A stretch of DNA of 48,487 bases from Bryobacterales bacterium (GTDB lineage: Bacteria; Acidobacteriota; Terriglobia; Bryobacterales; Bryobacteraceae). This document shows, piece after piece, positions 24,509-31,915 of the stretch. The translations under genes and the position numbers were made by a program. Below the pieces are notes generated by a model. It was not told the origin of the DNA. It did no database searches and was given only the letters and a program-made list of their open reading frames with translations. The first letter of the stretch is position 1, and each line of letters opens with the position of its first letter. The stretch is from assembly GCA_003135055.1 (NCBI GenBank), contig PLDF01000385.1:4677-53163 (forward strand), written 5' to 3'.

Positions 24509-25576
24509 ATGTACGCGAAACTGAGAACGGCGGCAATTGCCACCTCGATCATTGGGGCAGGCGTCTTTGCGATCGCCCTGGTCTCGGGGCTTCTTTACGA
24601 GCAGGTACAGCGTGCGCGGGACCGGGAGCAGTTTCCGCAAATCGGCCGCTCCGTGGATATCGGCGGCCGCATGCTCAATATCTATTGCTCCGGCGCGGGG
24701 CAGCCCGCCGTCGTCTTCGAAAGGGGCGCCCCATGGACGTTCTACAACGATCCGAAGACGATGTTCGAAAACGGCGCCCCGCGGCCAGGCTACGGTTGGG
24801 TATGGATTCAGCGTGAGCTGGCAAAAACCACGACGGCGTGCTGGTATGACCGGGCGGGTTCCGGCTGGAGCGACCTCGGTCCATATCCGCGCGACAGTGC
24901 GTCCCAGGCCCGCGATTTGCATGCTCTCCTGCAAGCGGCTGGGGCGCCGCCGCCTTATGTGCTGGTGGCGGAATCGTCGGCTGCCCTGGATGCTCACGTA
25001 TACGCGGGCTTCTATCCGGCGGACGTGGCCGGTTTGGTGTTTGTCAACGGCGTCCATCCGGATCTTCTGATCGACACACGACCTGGTGGCCGGAGACTGG
25101 CGCGGCTTCCGGGGTTTGTCGGCCACTCACAAGACGCCATGGCGCAAGTATTCAACCAGATCGGGCTTTACCGGTTAGGCTTGAAGAATCGTCCGGCGCC
25201 CGCCCCGCCACCGAGAGGCATGACATCCTCGGAATGGAACACTATCTGGCGCCTGACCCAGTCCTCCAAGGCTCGGTCCGCGCTCATGCAAGATATCGCG
25301 TCCTGGGCACAGAGCACCGCCCAGGCGCGAACAGCGGGGAGTCTCGGCGACCGTCCATTGATCGCGCTCAGCGCGGAAAACACGGCCGTGGCATCCGAAT
25401 ACCGCAGCGTGTGGATGGAGCTACAGACCGATTTAGCCCGATTGTCCACGCGAGGAAAGCACGTGGTCGTCAACCAGAGCAATGGCGAGCTGATCTATCA
25501 GGCTCCCGACGCGGTGGTCGAGGCCGCTCGCCATGTTGTCAGCGACGTCCGGCAACAGACGGGAGGGCTGCGCTAG
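24509..25576 (+). CDS. Alpha/beta-hydrolase fold protein, degenerate active site
   Basis: Protein of 355 aa with an N-terminal membrane anchor (residues about 7-29) and an alpha/beta-hydrolase domain (CWYDRAGSGWSD, PPPYVLVAESSAALDAHVYA, LVFVNGVHPD). The nucleophile elbow that is usually GHSxGG reads AESSAA; Ser156 remains but both flanking glycines are lost. The usual D after LVFV is N180. Near the C-terminus the expected SGHxI is NGELI, so the catalytic His is replaced by Glu. The fold looks kept but normal hydrolase chemistry is doubtful. It stands alone between repeat-rich gaps. Confidence 0.75.
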   Translation: MYAKLRTAAIATSIIGAGVFAIALVSGLLYEQVQRARDREQFPQIGRSVDIGGRMLNIYCSGAGQPAVVFERGAPWTFYNDPKTMFENGAPRPGYGWVWIQRELAKTTTACWYDRAGSGWSDLGPYPRDSASQARDLHALLQAAGAPPPYVLVAESSAALDAHVYAGFYPADVAGLVFVNGVHPDLLIDTRPGGRRLARLPGFVGHSQDAMAQVFNQIGLYRLGLKNRPAPAPPPRGMTSSEWNTIWRLTQSSKARSALMQDIASWAQSTAQARTAGSLGDRPLIALSAENTAVASEYRSVWMELQTDLARLSTRGKHVVVNQSNGELIYQAPDAVVEAARHVVSDVRQQTGGLR

Positions 25577-25879
25577 CGACCGCCGGAAGGCGATGAGACC
25601 ATCCGGCGGCGCATGAGATCCTGCGCGGCCGGGAACGATCTCCCAAAATATCCGTAGTGACGCGAGTAAGTTCCAGGAACCCCGTCCGATCACTCCGCAC
25701 TTAGGGCGTTGAGACAACCAAGTAGCCAATTCACCGGGCCAGAGGCCCACTGCGCCGTTTCGATTCCAATCCGATTCGCGTATAGTCTTCGAACTCCGGC
25801 CTGATTGGAAGCCTGAGTGTGCGAAAGTATTTCGAGCGAGGGGACCGATGGGCGAGGCAGCTTTCCAGTAGTCTCCCGC
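25577..25879. other. Gap with no recognised feature
   Basis: No coding potential, tRNA or clear repeat recognised in this stretch. Confidence 0.5.
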
Positions 25880-26151
25880 CTATTGGGCCTGAACGTACGC
25901 CATGGTCTCGGCGATCTGCTGTTTCAGTATCTCCGGACCGGCGGAATCCGCGAGGCTTCGCAACAAACGTAAAGTCTCGGATGGGTACTTCGCCGCCTGC
26001 GGGATGAGGTCCGGCTTTTCGAATGCAGCACGGACGAATCGCCGATCTGAAAATCTCCGCTGGCAGGGCGGGTCGCATTGATGAGCCGCACTAACGGGCT
26101 TTGGGCGTCTACAGGCATCACAGCTAGCGCCAACACGAGTAGAGCCCGCAT
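25880..26151 (-). pseudogene. Frameshifted small secreted protein
   Basis: From ATG at 26151 it reads a signal peptide (MRALLVLALAVMPVDA) and QSPLVRLINATRPASGDFQI. Near 26035 the sensible continuation is in another frame: RFVRAAFEKPDLIPQAAKYP, then SETLRLLRSLADSAGPEILK, ending TMAYVQAQ. I recognise the N-terminus as typical of acidobacterial secreted proteins, but not the function. A frameshift or an internal deletion are both possible. Confidence 0.45.
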
Positions 26152-26318
26152 AGTTCCTCCGGTTCAATTTGATTTTACCAGTCAGTGGATGCGCACTGCG
26201 CCGCTGGCGGAACGGCAGTTCTCGAACAGCGCCCACAATTAGCGGTCAGCCTGCGGGCGGCAATCTGCCATTGAGGCTTGTTGGCTTCACCCGGCCGGCC
26301 ATGGCCAGCCCGGCGGTA

Positions 26319-26735
26319 TCAGACTTTGGCGCTATACGCTCGCGGCGACAGCAGCCGAAGTTTCTGAATATGCTCAAAGTCGCTTCGGTTGTTCGTGGCC
26401 AGCGGCGCGTCGAGCCTCAGCGCCGTCGCAGCGATCCAAGCGTCCTGCGGGCTCAATGATCGGCCTGTCGCCCGAGCGCGGGCCCGAAGCGCCGCCCATG
26501 AAGTGCACAGAGCGTCGTCGGCATACGCGGCCCCGAAATTTCTCATGAACTGTTCGAGAAGGTTACGCCGCCGGACACCCCAACCTTCAGCCATCGCACG
26601 CATGCGCATCTCCGCGATCGACGTGAAGGAAAGAATCAATTCCGAACCGCGCAGGGCGTCCACGTAGCGTTGCGCCGACGAGTGCCAGTTAAAGATGTAA
26701 GATGCAACGTCCGTATCGACGACGATCCGGCTCAT
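26319..26735 (-). CDS. vapC: PIN-domain ribonuclease toxin (VapC family)
   Basis: PIN-domain protein of 138 aa, a Mg-dependent RNase that typically cleaves tRNA or rRNA when its antitoxin is degraded. The four acidic positions are visible: VDTDVAS (Asp7), SIAEM (Glu near 42), SPQDAWIAATAL (Asp near 97) and NRSDFEHI (Asp near 118). Start ATG at 26735 overlaps the upstream antitoxin stop by four bases (ATGA), the normal vapBC arrangement. All active-site residues seem intact, so it is probably functional, unlike the mazEF-like remnant near 20 kb. Confidence 0.88.
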   Translation of the reverse strand: MSRIVVDTDVASYIFNWHSSAQRYVDALRGSELILSFTSIAEMRMRAMAEGWGVRRRNLLEQFMRNFGAAYADDALCTSWAALRARARATGRSLSPQDAWIAATALRLDAPLATNNRSDFEHIQKLRLLSPRAYSAKV

Positions 26736-26917
26736 CCCGGGGGCGGAGCCACCGCGGCCGTGCGTCGATCCGCATAGATAGCCGCGACGAAGAGCTCGGT
26801 TTCTTCGTCGGGCGCCGGATCCACGTGCCTCAAGAGATCCTCGATAGAGACCGGCCCCGGATGCGCCACTGCAAGCCTGTGAGCAGCTACGCCAAGCGCC
26901 TGATTGTCATTGTTCAC
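26732..26917 (-). CDS. Putative antitoxin of the VapC toxin
   Basis: Protein of 61 aa encoded directly before vapC with a 4-bp overlap. The GTG at 26917 has an excellent ribosome site (GAGGAGG about seven bases upstream), which fixes this start over a longer in-frame reading that would run through an intergenic repeat. The sequence (LGVAAHRLAVAHPGPVSIED, then LLRHVDPAPDEETELFVAAI) shows no obvious AbrB, ribbon-helix-helix or Phd DNA-binding motif. The position supports an antitoxin role; the family is not recognised. Confidence 0.65.
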   Translation of the reverse strand: MNNDNQALGVAAHRLAVAHPGPVSIEDLLRHVDPAPDEETELFVAAIYADRRTAAVAPPPG

Positions 26918-26991
26918 TGGGGGCCTCCTCAATAGCTTAGCGCATCGGCGCCCGGAAATACGGAAACTTGCGAAGATTTGCGGCGATTTGC

Positions 26992-27084
26992 AGGGCGGAT
27001 TGTCAATCTGCGGCAACCGGTTAACGGCCTGCCCCACGAACGCAATTCACACTGCGTTTCCCGAAAGCGTTTAGTTAGGCGCCC
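26992..27084. repeat. Dispersed repeat with one TIR-like end
   Basis: It contains GGATTGTCAATCTGCGGCAA followed by CCGGTTAACGGCCTGCCCCA, related to the hairpin cluster at 21499-21545 and to 30430-30480. It ends with TCCCGAAAGCGTTTAGTTAG and GCGCCC (27059-27084), related to the ends of the MITE-like elements at 29330 and 30364. It ends 13 bp before the SDR start codon. Confidence 0.6.
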
Positions 27085-27097
27085 TTATGCTGGATAT

Positions 27098-27856
27098 ATG
27101 CGAGACGAAAACAGGCCAACCGTCATTGTCACGGGGGCCGGACGTGGAATTGGCGCGGCCACTGCGATAGCGCTGGGCGCCGGCGGGTATAACGTCGCCG
27201 TCAATTTCGCGGCGAATGAGACCGCGGCTGAGCGCGTAGTAGAGCAACTGGCCGCATTGGGCTCGAAAGCGATCGCCATCCGCGGCGACGTCTCCCGCGA
27301 GAGCGATGTGCTGCGGCTTTTTGAAACCGCGGAGCGTACGCTCGGCCCCGTGCGTGCGCTGGTCAACAATGCCGGCGTCACCGGAGGCTTCGCCCGCGTG
27401 GATAGCGTTACCAGCGCAGCTATCGCGCAAGTGCTCGCCGTGAATGTCACGGGAACCATCTTATGCGCACGCGAGGCGGTGAAGAGGATGTCGACGCTCC
27501 ACGGCGGACGCGGCGGCGCCATCGTCAACATCTCTTCGTTGATCGCTCGAATCGGCGGCGCCGGCGAGTGGGTTCACTACGCCGCGTCGAAAGGCGCGGT
27601 GAATACTTTTACCCTTGGGCTCGCACGAGAAGTGGCTGCCGAGGGTATCCGCGTGAACGCCGTGGCGCCGGGACTAATCGATACCGATCTTCACGCCGCC
27701 AACGGCGCGCCGGACCGGATCGAGCGCATGACCCCGAGCATCCCGATGCAACGTGCCGGAACCGCGGAGGAAGCGGCCGCGGGCGTAGTCTGGCTGCTTT
27801 CGGATGCCGCTTCGTACGTGACTGGCGCGATCCTCGAAATCGGTGGCGGACGTTAG
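27098..27856 (+). CDS. Short-chain dehydrogenase/reductase
   Basis: Classical SDR of 252 aa, FabG/glucose-dehydrogenase-like, using NAD(P)H. Motifs: TGAGRGIGAATAIAL (cofactor loop TGxxxGIG), NNAGVTGG (NNAG), NISSLIARIGGAGEWVHYAA and SKGAV (catalytic Ser, Tyr, Lys), RVNAVAPGLIDTDL (PG motif) and ASYVTGAILEIGGG at the C-terminus. The start ATG at 27098 is chosen because the earlier in-frame codons lie in a repeat. The substrate cannot be told. Confidence 0.9.
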   Translation: MRDENRPTVIVTGAGRGIGAATAIALGAGGYNVAVNFAANETAAERVVEQLAALGSKAIAIRGDVSRESDVLRLFETAERTLGPVRALVNNAGVTGGFARVDSVTSAAIAQVLAVNVTGTILCAREAVKRMSTLHGGRGGAIVNISSLIARIGGAGEWVHYAASKGAVNTFTLGLAREVAAEGIRVNAVAPGLIDTDLHAANGAPDRIERMTPSIPMQRAGTAEEAAAGVVWLLSDAASYVTGAILEIGGGR

Positions 27857-28033
27857 GCGGAATATCGGGAATTTGTACATTGCCGGTAAGTCAACGGTGG
27901 GAATAGACGATGGCCCAGGCTTTCGTAACGGACCGTACTTTTGATTTCTTTGTGCGCCAACGGTCATATGTGCCGGGGCAAGCCGGAAAATCCTGGTATC
28001 TTGGGCAGTACGACTCCAGTTAGCGGACAACCA

Positions 28034-29314
28034 ATGAAAACAATCATTCCTGTATTCATGTGCTTTTTGGCATTCATCCCGTCACAGGCATCCGCCGTCA
28101 CGGCCACGTATACAAACAGCAGTCAGAACATAACTTTGACGGGTCTCGGCGGCAGCAACGGCATAGGACAAAGCCGCATCACTTGGGGCTCATGCGCATA
28201 CGATGGCGCCCATACCAACTGCACAGTCTCGGCGCCCTACACGGGCGCCGGCGGCGGTGGAACAATCTCCATGGTGTTGAGTTACCTGGGCAATGGGATA
28301 TCCCCCTTTTTGGCTAACTCGATCAGTCCGGGCAATGACCAGATTCAGTTCGCTCCTTTCATTGCCGGCAGCAGTGTTATGGTGAGCCTGCAAGAGAACA
28401 TCGGCGCCAACGTTAAGTTTCTAGCCAATCTACAATTCAATTTCAACTTTCAGTATTCGAGTGCCACATGCACCGGAATCGCCGCCACGTCGTGCGCCGT
28501 CGGACAAGTAGGGCTTACGCCGGGCGCGACCATTACGGGAACGGCATTCGGCACGTTCGATGCCACGCCCGCGATTCAATCCGTCATTAGCGCCGGCAGT
28601 TACGGAGGTTTCTCCGCGGTGTCGCCAGGGACGTGGATGGAGATCTACGGCACGAATTTTGCCAACGTCCTCTCCCAAACTTGGGCCACCGCCGACTTCA
28701 ATGGCAACGCGGCGCCAACCGCTCTGGGTGGCACAACGGTCACCATCGGCGGCCAGCCCGCATTTATCGATTACATCAGCCCCGGACAAGTAAACGCCCA
28801 AGTGCCATCCAATATCGCGACCGGACCGCAGCCGGTGGTGGTCAGCATGGCGGGCGGAACCAGCGCGGCCTATACAGCGACGGTTAATGTAACCGAGCCC
28901 GGCCTGCTCGCGCCTGCCGTGTTCGACCTGGCGGCGGGACAATACGTGGTCGCACTTTTTCCGGATGGCGTCACTTATGTGTTGCCCCCCGGCGCGACCA
29001 ACGCCGTGCCAACGGCGCGGGCAAAGCCTGGCAACACCATCATGGTATATGGCGTGGGGTTTGGGTCAGTGACGCCGGCCATCCCCGCCGGCCAAATCGT
29101 TACGCAATCGAATGCTCTCCAGTCGACCTTTCAGGCAAGTTTTGCGGGGATTCCAGCGACGCTGCAGTTCGCCGGATTGGTTGCGGGCAACTTGGGACTC
29201 TATCAGTTCAACGTGGTGGTGCCGAACGTCGCCGCCAGCGACACTGTCCCGTTTACGTTCTCATTGGGAGGGACCAAGGGCCGGCAAAATATGCTGATCT
29301 CCATAGGGAACTGA
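28034..29314 (+). CDS. Secreted protein with TIGR03437-type C-terminal domain
   Basis: Protein of 426 aa with a signal peptide (MKTIIPVFMCFLAFIPSQAS). The N-terminal half has four Cys and is Gly/Ser/Thr-rich, of unknown fold. The C-terminal half has the recurrent Solibacter pattern: SVISAGSYGGFSAVSPGTWM, EIYGTNFA, VTIGGQPAFIDYISPGQVNA, QVPSNIATG and NTIMVYGVGFGSVTPAIPAG. This domain is found on many extracellular proteins in this lineage and may help surface attachment. Start ATG at 28034. Confidence 0.85.
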   Translation: MKTIIPVFMCFLAFIPSQASAVTATYTNSSQNITLTGLGGSNGIGQSRITWGSCAYDGAHTNCTVSAPYTGAGGGGTISMVLSYLGNGISPFLANSISPGNDQIQFAPFIAGSSVMVSLQENIGANVKFLANLQFNFNFQYSSATCTGIAATSCAVGQVGLTPGATITGTAFGTFDATPAIQSVISAGSYGGFSAVSPGTWMEIYGTNFANVLSQTWATADFNGNAAPTALGGTTVTIGGQPAFIDYISPGQVNAQVPSNIATGPQPVVVSMAGGTSAAYTATVNVTEPGLLAPAVFDLAAGQYVVALFPDGVTYVLPPGATNAVPTARAKPGNTIMVYGVGFGSVTPAIPAGQIVTQSNALQSTFQASFAGIPATLQFAGLVAGNLGLYQFNVVVPNVAASDTVPFTFSLGGTKGRQNMLISIGN

Positions 29315-29329
29315 CCGGCGCTGGCGCTT

Positions 29330-29452
29330 GGGTGCTTAAACGATTTCGGGATTTCCTCGCTCAAGCCGCGAAATCCCCCTCTCACGGTCGCGGCTCTGTG
29401 TCGACTGCGTGTGTCTGTTTAGCCGGCCTTTCCCGAAACCGTTTAAGCACCC
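29330..29452. mobile_element. MITE-like element, 123 bp
   Basis: Terminal inverted repeats of 22 bp (29330-29351 and 29431-29452) differ at one position; the shared core is TGCTTAAACGRTTTCGGGA. No coding frame lies inside. The interior includes CTCACGGTCGCGGCTCTGTG, related to the repeat at 31258-31355. It starts 16 bp past the stop of the TIGR03437 protein gene, so it may also act as a terminator hairpin. Confidence 0.65.
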
Positions 29453-29621
29453 CTGGCGCTTTCCGGCGGCGCCTTGCGGCGGCGTGGAGTTGCGGATTCG
29501 CCGATGCAATCGCCAGCCGGAATGTAAAGTTCACCGCCTGTGTGCTTGTGGGAATTCATGCACGACCCCCTTGCTGCCAGCGTTGAGCCCAGCCCGGCGC
29601 CTCCATACGCTCTGATCTGAG

Positions 29622-29680
29622 CGCCGCGCGTCAGCAAGCGGTTTCACGACAGGCGCCGAATCTCGCGGTCAGCGAGCTGG
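29622..29680 (-). repeat. Dispersed repeat copy (CGAGATT family)
   Basis: The reverse complement reads CTCGCTGACCGCGAGATTCG and then GCGCCTGTCGTGAAACCGCT and TGCTGACGCGCGGCGC. The same sequence with minor changes occurs near 1928-1975 and 31258-31305 on the plus strand. Confidence 0.7.
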
Positions 29681-29721
29681 CGACAGCCGGAATCTAAAGT
29701 TCGCCGCCTGCCACGACCCGT

Positions 29722-30333
29722 TTAACCGGGCCGTTTCGCAAAAATCCCCCGCTGCGTCTCGCCCGCGGCCGAAAGATTGGCGAGCCACATCTCGGCATAC
29801 TCGCGTGAGAGCGCTACTCCGTCGGCTCCGGCGCCGAACGCGGCCCGCGCCGCCTGGCGGACATCGTCTGGCGAAGTTCTCCTGTCCATGCGTTTGGTGG
29901 GCACATCGATATCGATGCCCGGATAGATCTTCGTCTGGCCCGCGACCCCTGCCACCCGCTCGCGAGGTCTCTCGCGCTGCGTAATCGGCAGTCAGACCGG
30001 ACGCGCGCAGTCGATCTTAGGGGACCCCTCGTAGTTCATGATCTTGTAGTAGAAGGGAAGGAAATCTTTCGGAGCGACGTCGTGAAAAATGGTGGCGCTC
30101 AGGCGGCCCGGATAGGCGGCCATGCGCGGCCCAGAGGCATTGTTGTAACGGTTTCGCGGGAGCGAGCGACTTGCCGATGCCATAAATCTCGGACCGGACC
30201 TCGGATAGTATTTGGGGTCGTAGTCGTGGAATTCGCCGCCCACGAAACTCGGGCTCCCCCGGCACGCCGAGATCCGGCAGGGGATGGCGCCATCACGCGT
30301 CATGCGCGCTTCGGAAAAATCGTAGGTGTACAC
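29722..30333 (-). pseudogene. Decayed TIM-barrel-like hypothetical protein
   Basis: A single frame holds two pieces separated by one in-frame TGA (29992-29994). The first contains SFVGGEFHDYDPKYYPRSGP, ATIFHDVAPKDFLPFYYKIM and NYEGSPKIDC. The second contains IYPGIDIDVPTKRMDRRTSP, then DDVRQAARAAFGAGADGVAL and SREYAEMWLANLSAAGE. The second part is the C-terminal pattern of a conserved hypothetical (glycosidase-like TIM barrel) family known in acidobacteria and planctomycetes. The N-terminal part of the family is missing. MITE-like elements lie on either side. Confidence 0.6.
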
Positions 30334-30363
30334 CCAGACTCCTTCATCGAGGGGCGAGCCAAG

Positions 30364-30528
30364 GGGTGCATAAACGGATTCGGGAAACGCAGTGTGACCG
30401 CGTTTGCGCCATACTCGTATTTGGACGCGTCAAGGCCGGCAGGCGGACTCACAATCCGCCGCAGATTGGCAATCCCCACAAAAGGCAGCGCTGGCACGGC
30501 TTCCCGAAATCGTTTAATTTAAGCACCC
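30364..30528. mobile_element. MITE-like element, 165 bp
   Basis: The ends at 30364-30385 and 30502-30528 are inverted copies of the 29330-type terminal repeat (the right end carries a 5-bp insertion). The interior includes CACAATCCGCCGCAGATTGG, related to the repeats at 21499-21545 and 26992-27038. It lies between a pseudogene and the lytic transglycosylase gene. Confidence 0.55.
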
Positions 30529-30580
30529 AAGCAGCCACTCCACGCTTTTGCCCGGAGATGCGTCACAATAGTAGAAGCCA

Positions 30581-31255
30581 ATGCGTTTCGTAGCTATAGT
30601 TGTGTCTCTAGCGTCGTTCGTGTCTCTTGCCTCTGAGGCGTTCGCCGGCGAGTACGCCGTGCTGGCGAGCGGCGCGCGGATGCACGTCGACCGGCACGAA
30701 ACTACGCACGAATCGACAGGCGATAAAGTACGGCTCTATATGGGCGATTCGTTCGCCGAGATGGGCGCGGCGCAGGTGCAGCGCTTTGAGGCCGACGATT
30801 ACACGCCGCCCCCGCCGTCCGCTCCGGTGGTCGAACCGGTTCCGGTTGCTGTCGTGGAGGCCAAACCGGCGCTGACGCCCTTCGAGCTCGCCGACCAGGC
30901 CGCGGATAAGTATGGACTGCCGCGTTGGCTGGTGCGCAGCGTGATGCGCGCGGAATCGGGGTTTCAACCGCAGGTTGTGTCGCCGAAAGGCGCCATCGGG
31001 CTGATGCAGCTCATGCCCGGGACGGCGCAGACTTTGGGTGCCGATCCGAAAGATCCCGCGCAGAACGCCGACGCGGGCGCGCGGTACCTGCGCGATCTGC
31101 TCAAGATGTACGACGGCGCTTTATGGCACGCGCTGGCGGCATACAATGCGGGGCCGGGCGCGGTGGCGAAGTACAAGGGCCTGCCGCCTTACGCAGAGAC
31201 GCTGCGCTACATTATCCGCATCGATCAGGACCGCAAAAAGGCTGCCGCGCAGTAG
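30581..31255 (+). CDS. Secreted lytic transglycosylase (SLT domain)
   Basis: Protein of 224 aa with a signal peptide (MRFVAIVVSLASFVSLASEA). Residues about 23-75 form a small N-terminal domain of the type that often precedes SLT. A Pro-rich linker (DYTPPPPSAPVVEPVPVAVV) follows, then an SLT catalytic domain (about 100-215). The catalytic Glu is in VMRAESGFQPQ; GAIGLMQLMPGTAQTL and ALAAYNAGPGAVAKY are the other family motifs. It cleaves peptidoglycan glycan strands in the periplasm with formation of 1,6-anhydro ends. Start ATG at 30581. Confidence 0.9.
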   Translation: MRFVAIVVSLASFVSLASEAFAGEYAVLASGARMHVDRHETTHESTGDKVRLYMGDSFAEMGAAQVQRFEADDYTPPPPSAPVVEPVPVAVVEAKPALTPFELADQAADKYGLPRWLVRSVMRAESGFQPQVVSPKGAIGLMQLMPGTAQTLGADPKDPAQNADAGARYLRDLLKMYDGALWHALAAYNAGPGAVAKYKGLPPYAETLRYIIRIDQDRKKAAAQ

Positions 31256-31257
31256 TT

Positions 31258-31355
31258 CGCCGAACACGAGATTCGGTGCAGTCGTGAAACCGCTTGCTGA
31301 CGCGCGCGGCTCTGTCAGAGCCACGACCGTAAGGGAATGGTTTCGCGGGCGAGGT
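31258..31355 (+). repeat. Dispersed repeat, longest copy in the window
   Basis: CGAACACGAGATTCGGTGCA, then GTCGTGAAACCGCTTGCTGA, then CGCGCGGCTCTGTCAGAGCC, then ACGACCGTAAGGGAATGG. It starts just after the stop of the transglycosylase gene. Other copies are near 1928 and 29622. Confidence 0.7.
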
Positions 31356-31377
31356 AGCAGGCGCTCTTAGAAATGCG

Positions 31378-31719
31378 TCATGCGGCAGGTCGGCTTTCAG
31401 ATAAGCGATCGATCTTAGCCGCCAGAATGAAATCGTTCTCGGTGAGGCCGTCGATCTTGTGGGTCCAAATCTTCACTTCCACTTTTCCCCACGCCAGATA
31501 GAGGTCGGGATGATGCCCTTCCCGCTCCGCGGTTTCGCCGGCGCGGTTGACGAAATCGAGCGCCGTGACGAAATTGGGAAAGGCGTATCCCTTGAAGAGA
31601 TGGTGGCCATCCACTATCTGCCACCCGGACACCTGGGATTTCATCTTTTCCAATTCCTCGCCTTGGAGCGGCGGCACGCCGCCACGGCAAGGGACGCAAT
31701 GCTGGTCGGACAGGCTCAT
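31378..31719 (-). CDS. phhB: 4a-hydroxytetrahydrobiopterin dehydratase
   Basis: Pterin-4a-carbinolamine dehydratase (113 aa), which regenerates the pterin cofactor after aromatic amino acid hydroxylation; stand-alone copies also occur in molybdopterin-linked contexts. The active-site pattern EREGHHPDLYLAWGKVEV with THKIDGLTENDF gives the three family His residues. The N-terminus has CVPCRGG and GWQIVDGHHLFKGYAFPNF. The ATG at 31719 has GGAG about ten bases upstream. No phenylalanine hydroxylase gene is in the window. Confidence 0.9.
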   Translation of the reverse strand: MSLSDQHCVPCRGGVPPLQGEELEKMKSQVSGWQIVDGHHLFKGYAFPNFVTALDFVNRAGETAEREGHHPDLYLAWGKVEVKIWTHKIDGLTENDFILAAKIDRLSESRPAA

Positions 31720-31915
31720 CGATAGCGTTCTCCTCTTGATTCCTATTGTAGTTTCGGGGCGATGTGCAAATTGGCGGCGGGAACCACGACCGGGATAAGA
31801 AGGCAAGCAAGCGCAGGTATCTTCGCGCAGGCGGCTGAAGGCGCAGTTTTCGTTCCGTAGTAACGAATATTACATTTGCACGCTATGATAGGGAATTTAC
31901 CCCTTTGGCGTCGAT

